Shown here: piece after piece, positions 8,801-16,740 of the stretch
How the letters are laid out: each line of letters opens with the position of its first letter
Position numbering within the stretch: position 1 is the first letter of the stretch
Assembly: GCF_000732925.1 (NCBI RefSeq)
Contig: NZ_CP008953.1
Location: forward strand, 2,232,001-2,296,000
DNA length: 64,000 nt
Source: Amycolatopsis japonica
GTDB lineage: Bacteria; Actinomycetota; Actinomycetes; Mycobacteriales; Pseudonocardiaceae
Direction: 5' to 3'
Program-made: the position numbers and the translations under genes
The notes under the pieces: generated by a model
Seen by the model: only the letters and a program-made list of their open reading frames with translations
The model's database searches: none
What the model was told of the DNA's origin: nothing

Positions 8801-9789
8801 TCTTCGGCGACGAGCCGGGTGTCGCCGTGGACGTGCCCGCCGTCGACGATCACGACGACGTGCGGCAGGTCCAGCCGGGCGTCCGGCCGCCGGGTGAACG
8901 CGGGCCGGTCGGCGAGGTCGGGGCCGAGGAGATCGGCGAGCTTCCCGGAGTCCGCGTCGACGAGCCGTCGCGGGCCGGCGGCGTCGGCCGCGGTCGAGGC
9001 GACATGCGGCAGCCACTTCGCCCATTCCCAGTCGTGCAGCCTGTCGTCCTTGACGCACAACGCGATCCGCAGGTCACCGGGCGAGTGGAAGGTCGCGAGC
9101 TGGGTCAGCAGCGCCCGCGCCGTGCCGAGGGTGTCCGGACGGCGGCCGGACAGGCTGACCTGCGCGAACGACCGCAGCGAGATCGCGACCGGAAGACCGT
9201 CCACCGTCGAGTAGGTGCGGATGAAGTGCTTGAGGTTCGTCGAGCACACCGGGTCGAGGTCTTCCAGTGGCACGGTCTGCGGCGCCTTCAGCGGTGTCGC
9301 CAGCCGCTGCGGCCCTGTCCCGACGCGCACCTGCCCGAACTGCGGATCGGATTTGCGGCGATCCCACAGCTTCCCCGTCTCGATGTACGCCCACAGATCC
9401 GCCGGGTCGGGCTGCAACGCGGCCATCGCCGCCCGCTGGTTGTCCGCGATCTCGCGGACCTGGCCGCGCAAACCGGTCAGATACCGCTGGTAGTCCCGGC
9501 GTTCCTCGTTGATCTGCGCCTTCTTCTGCGCGCCGCCGCGGCCGAGCGACATCACCACCATGCCCACCATCGCGGTGAGGAACAACGCGCCGAAGATGTA
9601 GGTCATGACCCCGCCGTCGCGTCCGATGTAGACGAACGACATGGCGCCCATGCCCAGCATCATCGGCATGAACATCAGCAGCTGCATGGCTCCGCCGGAG
9701 GAGCCCTTCGGCAGCATCGGCGGGGACTGCAGGACGATCTCACCGGGCTGCTCGCCCAGGGCCGGCAGGCGGTCGCGAGTGGCGCTCAT
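5848..9789 (-). CDS. eccC: type VII secretion ATPase EccC
   Basis: FtsK/SpoIIIE-type motor of 1313 residues, with EccCa and EccCb fused in one chain. Two membrane segments near residues 35-85 are followed by the cytosolic stalk and three P-loop domains. Walker A motifs are GATGSGKS near 475, GAPQSGKS near 824 and GDVESGKS near 1109, and a VIIDEF Walker B stands in the first domain. In ESX systems EccC recognises substrates and powers export at the inner membrane. It is transcribed away from the substrate genes across a 152-bp divergent gap. All three P-loops keep the Lys-Ser pair. Confidence 0.97.
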   Translation of the reverse strand: MSATRDRLPALGEQPGEIVLQSPPMLPKGSSGGAMQLLMFMPMMLGMGAMSFVYIGRDGGVMTYIFGALFLTAMVGMVVMSLGRGGAQKKAQINEERRDYQRYLTGLRGQVREIADNQRAAMAALQPDPADLWAYIETGKLWDRRKSDPQFGQVRVGTGPQRLATPLKAPQTVPLEDLDPVCSTNLKHFIRTYSTVDGLPVAISLRSFAQVSLSGRRPDTLGTARALLTQLATFHSPGDLRIALCVKDDRLHDWEWAKWLPHVASTAADAAGPRRLVDADSGKLADLLGPDLADRPAFTRRPDARLDLPHVVVIVDGGHVHGDTRLVAEEGRLGVTVVEIGTEQPRSVSSERLLSLHMSPEQLGMVVGDGTEQRLGFLGKPDTLDRGAAEALSRMLTPLFQGAAVVSEAPMSATFGLAGLLGIGDPRDTDTAVTWAPRSARDRLRIPLGVNPEGRPVDLDLKESAEGGMGPHGLVIGATGSGKSELLRTLVTALAVTHSSEKLNLALIDFKGGATFAGMTGLPHTCAVITNLSDDLALVDRMADALNGELLRRQELLHAAGNYASVRDYEKARESGVNLRPLPSLLVIIDEFSELLSSRPEFIDLFVAIGRLGRSLGIHLLLASQRLEEGRLRGLDSHLSYRIGLRTFSASESRAVLGVADAYQLPPVPGSAYLKSDNDTLIRLKAAYVSGELPPRSKIVRKDGRSLGLMPFTLAPVEIPVTVEAEEPVEKGTGETIIGAMISRIEGKGPEAHQIWLPPLAEPPTLDQLLPPLGEDPERGLCPLGWGGNGKLMIPVALVDKPFEQRRDMLWADFSGAAGHALIVGAPQSGKSTLMRDIAAMLALTHTPEEVQLFVLDMGGGALAPIAGLPHVSGYATRRDAQRCRRVVAELTTLLEQREEFFSANGIESITTFRQRRSEFRESTEGREFGDVFLFVDNWTTIRQEYEQLEEQITSLASRGLGFGIHVVVSINQWMGMRAPLRDAIGTKFELRLGEPADSLIDRKIAQNVPADRPGRGLTADKLHFLAALPRIDSDQRPDTVGVGGLDLNRRISAAWKGAAAPSVRLLPPEVPLDSLESGPRKQITLGIAESNLRPVHLDFATEPHFLAFGDVESGKSSLLRAIAQGIVSKYSPEEAAIVVADYRRGMLGAVPDSHLLGYAGSETVLSGLIEQCQQAMRNRLPGADVTPEQLRNRSWWRGPELFVLVDDYEMVATVGRNPLQPLLEFLPQARDIGLHLVIARGSGGAGRSLFEPVLQRIRELGSPGLVMSGSRDEGALLGDVKPGPQPAGRGVLVSRRDGTGLVQVAWTKPVED

Positions 9790-9941
9790 CAGGGTCTTTC
9801 TGGCCGCTTGTGGGTAATCCTGCCGATCATTCTGGCCACTCGTGCCGCCCTTGCGGTGGGTACTTTTGCCGTCCGCTCACGTCTGGTGGCGAACTTACGC
9901 TGCTGGTCACGCAGACGTGGGGGAACGAGAGAAGGAGAGCC

Positions 9942-10721
9942 ATGGTCGGCACGGGCGAGTACCGGGCGGAGCCCGAGGCCATGCGCTCGGCGGTCGGGAA
10001 CCTGGGCGGCATCATCATGCAGGGCATCAACGTCGTCGCCGACCTCGAACGCACCGTCCTGCAGCCGATGTCGTTCGCCACGTTCGGCAGCGCGGTGGCG
10101 GCGGCCAACACGGCGATGCAGAGCCAGCAGGTGGTCGCGGTCCGCACCCTGCTCCAGCTGCTGCAGCAGATCAACGGCTTCATCAAGAGCAGCGCCGACG
10201 CGTACCAGGCCGCCGACGAGGCGGTCGCGGGCGGATACGGCGGCCGCCCCGGCGGCGGTGCCGGATCGACGTCTTCGTCGATCTGGGGGAACTCGCACGC
10301 CTCCGAGCTGGCGACACTGGCCATCAACGACAGCGCCGGCGCCAACGGCGAGCCGTCTTCGGTCGGCAACGTGCTGCGCTACCTGGAGGACGCGCGGCTG
10401 GGACAGCTCGGCGACCACCCGATCACCGACACGCGGTTCCACGGCGTCTCGGACTTCAACGACTGGCTGGCCGGTGACGCCGACAACCAGGCGCGGGTCG
10501 GGGTCATCGAGGTCTACGCGGGTACGGCTCGCAACTTCGGCGACGTGCCGGGCGGTGTGCACAGCGGCGACGTCGTCGTGGTCGAACCGCTCCTGTTCTC
10601 CGACAGCAAGCCGATCATCGCCATCGCCGGAGAGGGCGGGCTGCTCTACAACCACGGACTCGTCGAAGCGGACATCAACGGCCTGGCGAAGGTCAGCGTC
10701 TACCGCCCGGCTTCCGTCTGA
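9942..10721 (+). CDS. candidate type VII secretion substrate, YxxxD signal plus C-terminal domain
   Basis: Protein of 259 residues. The first 95 form a helical WXG100-sized region without a clear WXG turn, ending in a YQAAD sequence (Tyr88, Asp92) that fits the YxxxD/E export signal. A Gly-rich linker at about 98-112 leads to a C-terminal domain of about 145 residues (VGVIEVYAGTA, GDVVVVEPLLF) that I do not recognise. The ATG at 9942 has GAAGGAGAG directly upstream, preferred over the ATG at 9810. First of an EccC-divergent operon; 20 bp precede the next gene. Confidence 0.7.
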   Translation: MVGTGEYRAEPEAMRSAVGNLGGIIMQGINVVADLERTVLQPMSFATFGSAVAAANTAMQSQQVVAVRTLLQLLQQINGFIKSSADAYQAADEAVAGGYGGRPGGGAGSTSSSIWGNSHASELATLAINDSAGANGEPSSVGNVLRYLEDARLGQLGDHPITDTRFHGVSDFNDWLAGDADNQARVGVIEVYAGTARNFGDVPGGVHSGDVVVVEPLLFSDSKPIIAIAGEGGLLYNHGLVEADINGLAKVSVYRPASV

Positions 10722-10741
10722 CTTCCGGCCTGAGGAGCGAC

Positions 10742-11788
10742 ATGCTGACTTACCCCAATTCCAGCGCGATGGACGCCACGGCGTCCTCGGGCGGGCCGAT
10801 CACCATCCTGCCGCAGATCCTCACCGGCCAGCCGGAGCAGATCGCGAAGCACGTGCTCGAGGTGCTCAAGAAGGCCAACGAGTTCCTCACCATGTACAAC
10901 GAGGTGACGAAGGCCGCCGAGCAGCTGGGCAAGATCTGGTCCGGCGGCGCGTCGGACTCCGCGCTGAAGAAGATCACCGATTCCCTGAACTCGCTGACCA
11001 AGATCATCCAGGTCGTGCAGAAGGGTGCCGAGCTGCTCGGCATCGCCGGGACGCTGATCAAGACCGCGCAGACCGCGTACAAGGCGGTGGTCTCGGCGGT
11101 GAACCCGACGGTCGCCGGCCTGATGTCGAATCCGTGGACCTACGGCGCCGCGGTCGCGCTTTCCACCGCCACCAGTGCTTCGCTGCGCGCGTTCATCACC
11201 GCGATCGGCGCGCTGCTGAAAGCGCTCGGCGTGGTCGACCTCGCCAACCAGATCACCCAGATCGCCACCATCATCGGCGAGGTCCAGAAACTGTTCGGGC
11301 ACAACGACGCCGGTGACAACGGCGCGGCGGGCAACTCGGCGGTCTCCGGCACCCCGGTCACCAACCCGCAGGCCCCGGGTTCGGTCGCCAGCGGTTCGGG
11401 GCAGGCCGCGATCGGTGGTTCCGGTGGCGGCGCGGGCGGTGGTTCGACGCCGGGCGAGACGCCGCCGTTCACCCAGTACCGGCCGCCGGCGTTGGGCGGC
11501 AACGGATCCCAGGGCAACTGGCCGGGTGGCGCCGACGCCTGGATCCCGGTGGACAGACCCTCGGGCGGCGGCGCGGGTTCGCCGGGCTCGTTCCCGGGAG
11601 CGGGCGCGGGTGCGGGCAACGGGAACACCGTCACCATCACCACCGACCTGAGCACCGGCAAGTCCACCGTGCAGGCGCCGGGTGGTCAGGACATCGATAT
11701 CGACATCGACATGAACTACGGCGGCAAGCATTTCGAGCAGCACATCGACATCGACGCAGGCGCGGATTCACCGGCGAAGGGCAGGTAA
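10742..11788 (+). CDS. WXG-type candidate type VII substrate with Gly/Pro-rich tail
   Basis: Protein of 348 residues. Helices surround a WSG turn at residues 66-68 (KIWSGG), as in WXG100 proteins. A hydrophobic helical region at about 90-185 could insert in a membrane. Next comes a Gly/Pro/Ser-rich low-complexity stretch (about 190-290) and an acidic tail with DIDIDID and HIDIDAG. The layout resembles long ESX partner proteins rather than 100-residue Esx subunits. It sits between two other WXG-like genes and probably pairs with one. Biochemical activity unknown. The ribosome site GAGGAG-type sequence precedes the ATG. Confidence 0.68.
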   Translation: MLTYPNSSAMDATASSGGPITILPQILTGQPEQIAKHVLEVLKKANEFLTMYNEVTKAAEQLGKIWSGGASDSALKKITDSLNSLTKIIQVVQKGAELLGIAGTLIKTAQTAYKAVVSAVNPTVAGLMSNPWTYGAAVALSTATSASLRAFITAIGALLKALGVVDLANQITQIATIIGEVQKLFGHNDAGDNGAAGNSAVSGTPVTNPQAPGSVASGSGQAAIGGSGGGAGGGSTPGETPPFTQYRPPALGGNGSQGNWPGGADAWIPVDRPSGGGAGSPGSFPGAGAGAGNGNTVTITTDLSTGKSTVQAPGGQDIDIDIDMNYGGKHFEQHIDIDAGADSPAKGR

Positions 11789-11791
11789 ACC

Positions 11792-13156
11792 GTGTGGGGG
11801 AGCGGTGTGGTCGACGCTTCGGGCGTCGTCAGCTCGATCCTGTCGAATTACCGGCGGCTCGTGGTCGAGTACCAGCGGCGGGTCACCGGTGACCCTTCGG
11901 CGCTGACCGCGGCCGGTCAGCGGTGCGGCGACCGGGCGTCGACGGTTTCCGGCCGGGCGGACGAGATCGGCAAGGCGTCGAAGGCGCTCAACGCGTCTTG
12001 GGAAGGCGACGCCTACACGGCGTTTTCCGTCTCCGCCACGAAACTGTGCCAGGAACTCGGCGAGCTCGGCGCGAAACTGAGCGACCAGTCGAACCGGCTG
12101 AGGGCGGGAGCGCAGGCGCTGCAGGGCGCGAAGTCCTGTGTGGACTCGATCCTCGCGCAGTTCGACCAGTACGCCGCGCAACTCACCAGCCAGGCGCGGA
12201 CGGCGAACGCGAACGCGGTCAACGCGTTCATCTCCGCCGCCCGCCAGCTCGGTGAACGCGCCGCGCAGGCGGCGCAGGAGATCGCCGAGGAGCTGAGCGA
12301 GGAACTCGCGCGGCTGTTCCCGCCGGGGGGCACCGGCCGGATCGAGCACGAGCTCGGCAAATGGGGCCGCGGCCCGTTGTACTGGCTCAACGGCGAAGCG
12401 CTCGACGGCCGCAAGCGCCCGCGTTCGCATCCTTCGTGGTTCGGCAATTCCGGCTGGAAGAAGCTCACCTGGGACGGCCTCGAAGGCACGCGCGCCCCGC
12501 GGGCGGGCGACACCCCGTTCGGCAGGCCGAAGCCGGAGAGCCTGGGCGAAAAGGCCTGGGGCAACACCGAGATCACCTACGCCAAGTGGAAGCAGGAGCA
12601 GGACGGCTTCACCCCGGGGTGGGACGCCAAGATCTCCACACAGGGCTGGGACTTCAAGGCGTCCGGGCACGCCGAATTGGCCGCCTTCAAGGAAGAACTC
12701 GAAGGCAAGAAGGAATGGGGCGTCGCTTCGGCCAGTGCCAAGGGGACCGCGTTCGTCGGCGGCGAGGTGAACGGATCGCTGCAGGCGGGCGCGCACGGGG
12801 TCGGCGTGCACGCCAACGCCTTCGTGGGCGGCAAGATCGAAGGCGAGCTCGCGGCGGACGTGGCGGGCGTGGGCGTCGGTGCGAGCGGCACCCTCCAATA
12901 CGGACTCGGCGCGCAGCTCGACGGCCAGGCCGTCTACGACGCCGGGCACATCAAGGTCAACTTCAAGGCGGGTGTCGCGCTCGGGCTCGGTGCCGGGATC
13001 GGCGCGAAGATCGACATCGACCTGCCGAAGATCGCGGACACCTTCGGCGAGTACGGCGGCGCGGCCGTCGACGCGGTGAGCGGTGCGGCCGGCCAGGCGG
13101 CCGACGCCGTCGGCGAGGCATGGGACGACGCGATCTCCTACGTGGGCACGTGGTGA
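11792..13156 (+). CDS. long WXG-domain protein with Gly-rich repeat domain
   Basis: Protein of 454 residues with a GTG start three bases after the previous stop. Residues 1-110 are a WXG100-like hairpin with WEG at 70-72. A helical segment runs to about 175, then a Trp-rich linker (about 185-275). From about 275 to 420 there is a Gly/Ala/Val-rich domain of alternating hydrophobic residues, with at least two copies of a unit beginning AFVGG and ending GVGV-x-A, about 25 residues apart. It ends in a helical tail. It is likely secreted; the repeat domain could form a beta structure or pore, which is inference. No nuclease or NADase toxin motif is seen. Confidence 0.65.
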   Translation: MWGSGVVDASGVVSSILSNYRRLVVEYQRRVTGDPSALTAAGQRCGDRASTVSGRADEIGKASKALNASWEGDAYTAFSVSATKLCQELGELGAKLSDQSNRLRAGAQALQGAKSCVDSILAQFDQYAAQLTSQARTANANAVNAFISAARQLGERAAQAAQEIAEELSEELARLFPPGGTGRIEHELGKWGRGPLYWLNGEALDGRKRPRSHPSWFGNSGWKKLTWDGLEGTRAPRAGDTPFGRPKPESLGEKAWGNTEITYAKWKQEQDGFTPGWDAKISTQGWDFKASGHAELAAFKEELEGKKEWGVASASAKGTAFVGGEVNGSLQAGAHGVGVHANAFVGGKIEGELAADVAGVGVGASGTLQYGLGAQLDGQAVYDAGHIKVNFKAGVALGLGAGIGAKIDIDLPKIADTFGEYGGAAVDAVSGAAGQAADAVGEAWDDAISYVGTW

Positions 13157-13161
13157 CGGGG

Positions 13162-13680
13162 ATGAACGACATGGCGACACAGGACCGGGTCTCCCTTCCG
13201 CTCGGCTTCGACATCCCCGACGGCTGGGTGCCGGTCGAGCCGTCGTCCGTGGGTGCCGAGGGCGCCGTCTTCGTGGCGGTGCATCGCGGGACCGCGTCGG
13301 AGTTCACCCCGAACATCACCCTGAGCGTCGGGCAACGGCCGGACCAGGCGCAGATCACCGACATCGCCGACGAGGCCGTCGAACGTCTCGGCCGGTCCAT
13401 GGCCGCGCTCGAAGTGGTGCGGCGCAAGGTGATCGGCACCGGCATCGCGCCGGGCGTGACGCAGGTGCTGCGTATCCGCACCGGCGAAGGACAGGACCTC
13501 GTCCAGACGCAGGTGCAGCTGACCGTGCCGGGGGCGAGCCCGGCCGAGCGGCTGATCCTCGAGATCGCCTGCACCGCGACCCCCGAGGCGGCCCGCGGCC
13601 TCGGCGACGACTTCCGGCGGTTCGTGGGCAGTGTCCACGTCCGGCGGGATACCACCGCAGATGAAGGAGAAGACTCGTGA
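13162..13680 (+). CDS. LpqN/DUF1795-like protein in the type VII operon
   Basis: Protein of about 172 residues without signal peptide or lipobox. The pattern (LPLGFDIPDGWVPVEP early, then a central pair of beta-hairpins, with FRRFVGSVHV near the end) fits the Mog1/PsbP-like fold of LpqN/LpqT and DUF1795 proteins. The start is uncertain: ATG 13162, ATG 13171, or a GTG at 13153 that would overlap the previous stop. Its 3' end overlaps the next gene by four bases. It may be a cytosolic accessory or chaperone for the upstream substrates; that role is inferred only from position. Confidence 0.6.
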   Translation: MNDMATQDRVSLPLGFDIPDGWVPVEPSSVGAEGAVFVAVHRGTASEFTPNITLSVGQRPDQAQITDIADEAVERLGRSMAALEVVRRKVIGTGIAPGVTQVLRIRTGEGQDLVQTQVQLTVPGASPAERLILEIACTATPEAARGLGDDFRRFVGSVHVRRDTTADEGEDS

Positions 13681-14006
13681 CCACCGACCCCTACGCCATG
13701 CCGGACATGGACGAGTTGCTGGACCAGGTCCGCAAGCAGACCGAAGAGGTACAGCGCATCCAGCGTTCGGTCGAGGCGATGGAGGTCAAGGCGCATTCCC
13801 GGCAGAACGAGGTCACCGTCGTGCTGCGCGGGGACGGCCGGTTCACCTCGATCGACATCGACCCGCGCGCGGTGCGTCAGTACGACGCGCGCAACCTCTC
13901 GGAGATCGTGCTGGAGGCGGTCAACAACGGGCTGCAGAAGCTGGCCGAGGCCAGCAGCGCGAAGTTCGCCCCGGTCATCGAGTCCGCCAAGTCGATCGAA
14001 GCATGA
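13677..14006 (+). CDS. YbaB/EbfC-family protein
   Basis: Small protein of 109 residues matching the YbaB/EbfC nucleoid-associated fold: an N-terminal helix (MDELLDQVRKQTEEVQRIQ), a beta-sheet core with VTVVLRGDGRFTSIDIDP, and a C-terminal helix. Such proteins dimerise; canonical ones bind DNA. YbaB-like proteins are common inside actinobacterial ESX loci, where their role is not defined. The GTG start overlaps the previous stop (GTGA) with GAAGGAG upstream, and its own stop overlaps the eccD ATG, so the three genes are translationally coupled. Confidence 0.75.
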   Translation: MTTDPYAMPDMDELLDQVRKQTEEVQRIQRSVEAMEVKAHSRQNEVTVVLRGDGRFTSIDIDPRAVRQYDARNLSEIVLEAVNNGLQKLAEASSAKFAPVIESAKSIEA

Positions 14007-15379
14007 CGGCCGCGATCGCGGGCTCCACCCGGCGCGTCACGGTGGTGACACCGCGGGCGCGCGTCGATGTGGCGCTGCCGCAGCAGAGCACGTTCGCCGA
14101 ACTCGTCCCGCAGCTCGTGCGGCTCGCGGGTGCCTCGGGGCAGGCGTCGGCCGAACATCCCGGCTGGGTGCTGTCCCGCCTCGGCGGCGCGCCGCTCGCG
14201 CTCGGGCTCACCGTGGCCGCCGCGCAGGTGCGCGACGGCGAAGTACTCCATCTGACCCCGCGGGAACGCCCGCGGGGTCCGCTGCTGTTCGACGACGTCG
14301 TCGATTCGATCGCCAGCGTCGCCGAGGCGGGCACCGGCCGCTGGGGACCGTCGGTGGCACGCAAGGCGGGCATCGTCGCGTCCGTGGTGCTGTTGCTCGC
14401 CGGTGGGCTGCTGGTGCAGGCGGCGGCGTCCGGGAGTGTGCTCGCGCCGATCGGGACCGGGCTGCTCGCGCTGGTCCTGGTGCTGGGCGGCGGTGCGCTG
14501 AGCCGCGCGTACGGCGACGCGGAGGCCGGTGCCGCCGGTGCCCTCGCCGGGGTCGGCGCGGCCCTGCTGGCCGGGATGTCGATCCTGTCGCCGCATCCGC
14601 TGTTCTCCCTGTCGGCGGGACCGCTGGCCGCGGGGCTCGCGGTGGTGACCGTGTACGGCGTGATCGCGGCCGTTTCGGTGGCGGACCGGTTGCCGTGGTT
14701 CGTCGCGGTGACCGTCGCGGCCGGGCTCGGCGCGATCACCACCGCCGTCGTCCTGCTGGCCGACGTCCGCCCGGTTTCGGCGGCCGCCGTGGTCGCCGTC
14801 GTGGCGACGGCACTGGCCGCGGTGGCGCCGATGATGGCGCTGCGGCTCGGCAGGCTGCCGCTGCCGCGGGTGCCGGACGACATGGACTCGTTCCGCGCCG
14901 ACGAGAACCCTTCGCTCGGCGAGGACATGGTCGGCGGGACGACGTACGCGCAGGCGTTGCTGACCGGGCTGCTCGTCGCGCTCGGGCTCGTCGTGGTCTC
15001 GGCGTCGGTGGTCCTGTCGTCGTCCGACGGGGCCTGGGAAGCGGGGCTGTGCGCGCTGCTGGGCCTGGCGCTGATGCTGCGCTCGCGCGCGTTCGCCGGC
15101 CGTTCGCAGCGGCTCGTGCTCGTCGGTTTCGGCGCGGCGGCCTTGGCGGCGGCCGGTTTCTGGCTCGCGGCGGGTGGTCCGCGCTCGTTCGTCTTCGCCG
15201 CCGGCTGTGCCGTCGTCGTCGCGGCGGGCGTCTGTCTCACCTACGCGACGCGTGTCGCGAAGGGACGGCGTTCCCCTTACTGGGCAAGGACTCTCGATAT
15301 CGTCGAGTTCCTGGTGCTGCTCTCGCTGATCCCGTTCGTCGGCATGATCGCGGGCGTTTACGAGGCCGTGCGAGGCTGA
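14003..15379 (+). CDS. eccD: type VII secretion membrane protein EccD
   Basis: Integral membrane component of 458 residues. An N-terminal ubiquitin-like domain (about 1-90) is followed by about 11 hydrophobic helices from residue 125 to the end. EccD dimers form the central membrane vestibule of ESX machines. The ATG overlaps the YbaB-like stop (ATGA). The longer frame from 13631 runs through the upstream gene and is rejected. Followed by two hairpins and the convergent eccE. Confidence 0.95.
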   Translation: MTAAIAGSTRRVTVVTPRARVDVALPQQSTFAELVPQLVRLAGASGQASAEHPGWVLSRLGGAPLALGLTVAAAQVRDGEVLHLTPRERPRGPLLFDDVVDSIASVAEAGTGRWGPSVARKAGIVASVVLLLAGGLLVQAAASGSVLAPIGTGLLALVLVLGGGALSRAYGDAEAGAAGALAGVGAALLAGMSILSPHPLFSLSAGPLAAGLAVVTVYGVIAAVSVADRLPWFVAVTVAAGLGAITTAVVLLADVRPVSAAAVVAVVATALAAVAPMMALRLGRLPLPRVPDDMDSFRADENPSLGEDMVGGTTYAQALLTGLLVALGLVVVSASVVLSSSDGAWEAGLCALLGLALMLRSRAFAGRSQRLVLVGFGAAALAAAGFWLAAGGPRSFVFAAGCAVVVAAGVCLTYATRVAKGRRSPYWARTLDIVEFLVLLSLIPFVGMIAGVYEAVRG

Positions 15380-15389
15380 TCCCTCTTCC

Positions 15390-15454
15390 CGCATTTCGTC
15401 CTCTGAATGCGATCGTTGCGCGACGCAACGACCGCATTCAGAGGACGAAATGCG
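15390..15454. terminator. long hairpin, family A, eccD/eccE convergent junction
   Basis: Arms of about 30 bp, opening CGCATTTCGTCCTCTGAAT and closing with its complement, fold around a short centre. It starts 11 bp after the eccD stop. The GC[A/G]TTT[C/A]GTCCTCT core recurs at 19563 and 24879. No U-tract follows, as is usual for actinobacterial terminators. Confidence 0.65.
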
Positions 15455-15458
15455 TCAC

Positions 15459-15512
15459 GTCCGTGGAGGATTCCTTCCCTACCCTCAGAGAAGAAAGGAA
15501 CCCTCCACGGAC
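15459..15512. terminator. second hairpin at the eccD/eccE junction
   Basis: GTCCGTGGAGG with TTCCTT pairs with AAGGAA and CCTCCACGGAC around a loop rich in CCCTCAG. It ends seven bases before the eccE stop on the opposite strand, so it would serve eccE while the first hairpin serves eccD. Confidence 0.6.
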
Positions 15513-15519
15513 CGTCCCC

Positions 15520-16593
15520 TCAGTTCTCCAGCGCCAGCGGCAGGGTCCGCCGGACCGCAGCCGCGTGCCGTCCGTGCAGTGGGGTCACCGCGATCCCGTT
15601 CGGCCGCACCGTTTCCGCCCCCGGTCGCCCGCCGACCCGGATGGTCACCTCGGACTTCTCGCGCCCGCCGGGGGAGCGGTACAGCGTGTACGAAGTTGCG
15701 GTGAACGCCGAGCCGGGGACGTGAAGGTCCAGTGTCCGCGCGAGACCCCGCTCGGACCGCGGCCGGTAGCAGACCTGCGACGCGCCGCCCCAGTCCCAGG
15801 AACGCCAGCCGTCGACCGGCGCGCCCTGGCCGCTGCCGAGCGCGACGCGCAGGTTTTCCGCCACTTCACCGGCTTCGAGCACGGTGCTCTCGAACCCGGC
15901 TTCGGCCAGCGCGCCCATGAGGGACAGCGCCGCGCAGGCGGTGCTCCGCAGCGCGCCCAGTTCCCCGCCGCCCCTGGCGAGCGCCGCGATCGGCGCGTCC
16001 TCTGGCCGGTACCGGACGGTGAGCCAGCGGACGCGCAACACCGACTGTCCATTGGGGACGGTCCAGGTCAGCAGTTGCGCGCTGGACAAAGGGATTCCGG
16101 TGTTCGTGTACGCGTCACGCAGGATGCCGACGAGCAGGTCCGGCGTCGGCGCCACGGCGCCGGGGGTGAGCCGGACGATGGCGCTCCATCCCTCGCTCAC
16201 CTCGGCGACGCCGAACCGGTTGCCCGCGCGGTCGACGTGCTGACGCACCCTGGCTGGTCCGGCGAGCCGGTGCAGCGGATCGGGGACTTCGGGCTTTTCC
16301 CGGCGCTTCAGCCGGTAACCGGCCCAAGTGAGCAGCCAGCCCGCGGCATGGCGTCCGGCGAAACGGACCGAAGTCGTCAGCACGAGGACGCCGGCGACGG
16401 CGGTGATGCTGATCCGCGCGGCCTGCGGGATCCCGTCGACGGTGAAGGCCAGCAGGATCGCGATCCCGGCGATCTCCCAGAGCGCCGCCTGCAGCGGGCG
16501 GACCGGCAGCAGCCAAGGCAGTGGCGCCGCACCCGCGACACCTCGCGCGGGAGCGTGTTCCTGGGCCGGGCGGGCCGGGGCATCAACCGACAA
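15520..16593 (-). CDS. eccE: type VII secretion protein EccE
   Basis: Membrane-anchored peripheral subunit of 357 residues. Two hydrophobic helices near residues 27-70 precede a periplasmic/soluble domain (GWSAIVRLTPGA, LRVRWLTVRYRP, LYRSPGG). EccE sits at the rim of the ESX membrane complex. I chose the TTG at 16593 because GGAGAAGGGG lies just upstream and the product then opens MSVDAPARPA, as is typical. The 17022 start has no ribosome site. eccE is absent from minimal ESX-4 loci, so this is an eccE-bearing type. Confidence 0.88.
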   Translation of the reverse strand: MSVDAPARPAQEHAPARGVAGAAPLPWLLPVRPLQAALWEIAGIAILLAFTVDGIPQAARISITAVAGVLVLTTSVRFAGRHAAGWLLTWAGYRLKRREKPEVPDPLHRLAGPARVRQHVDRAGNRFGVAEVSEGWSAIVRLTPGAVAPTPDLLVGILRDAYTNTGIPLSSAQLLTWTVPNGQSVLRVRWLTVRYRPEDAPIAALARGGGELGALRSTACAALSLMGALAEAGFESTVLEAGEVAENLRVALGSGQGAPVDGWRSWDWGGASQVCYRPRSERGLARTLDLHVPGSAFTATSYTLYRSPGGREKSEVTIRVGGRPGAETVRPNGIAVTPLHGRHAAAVRRTLPLALEN

Positions 16594-16740
16594 GGACTTC
16601 CCCTTCTCCGTGCACGCGCCCGACGGTAACCCCGCCCCGCGCGGGGGAGGGGCGTAAAAAATACCCTCACCGCGAACCTGGGCCGGACCTAACGTGAGCA
16701 CCCTCGAAACGGGTGGGCACGAACGGCGGGGGACGGGAGC

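Noticed and set aside
7177..11316. 1379-codon open frame on the plus strand across eccC
   Set aside because: It is antisense to eccC and runs on into the substrate genes. Its translation is Arg/Gln/Ala-rich low complexity with no domain, the usual shadow of a high-GC gene.
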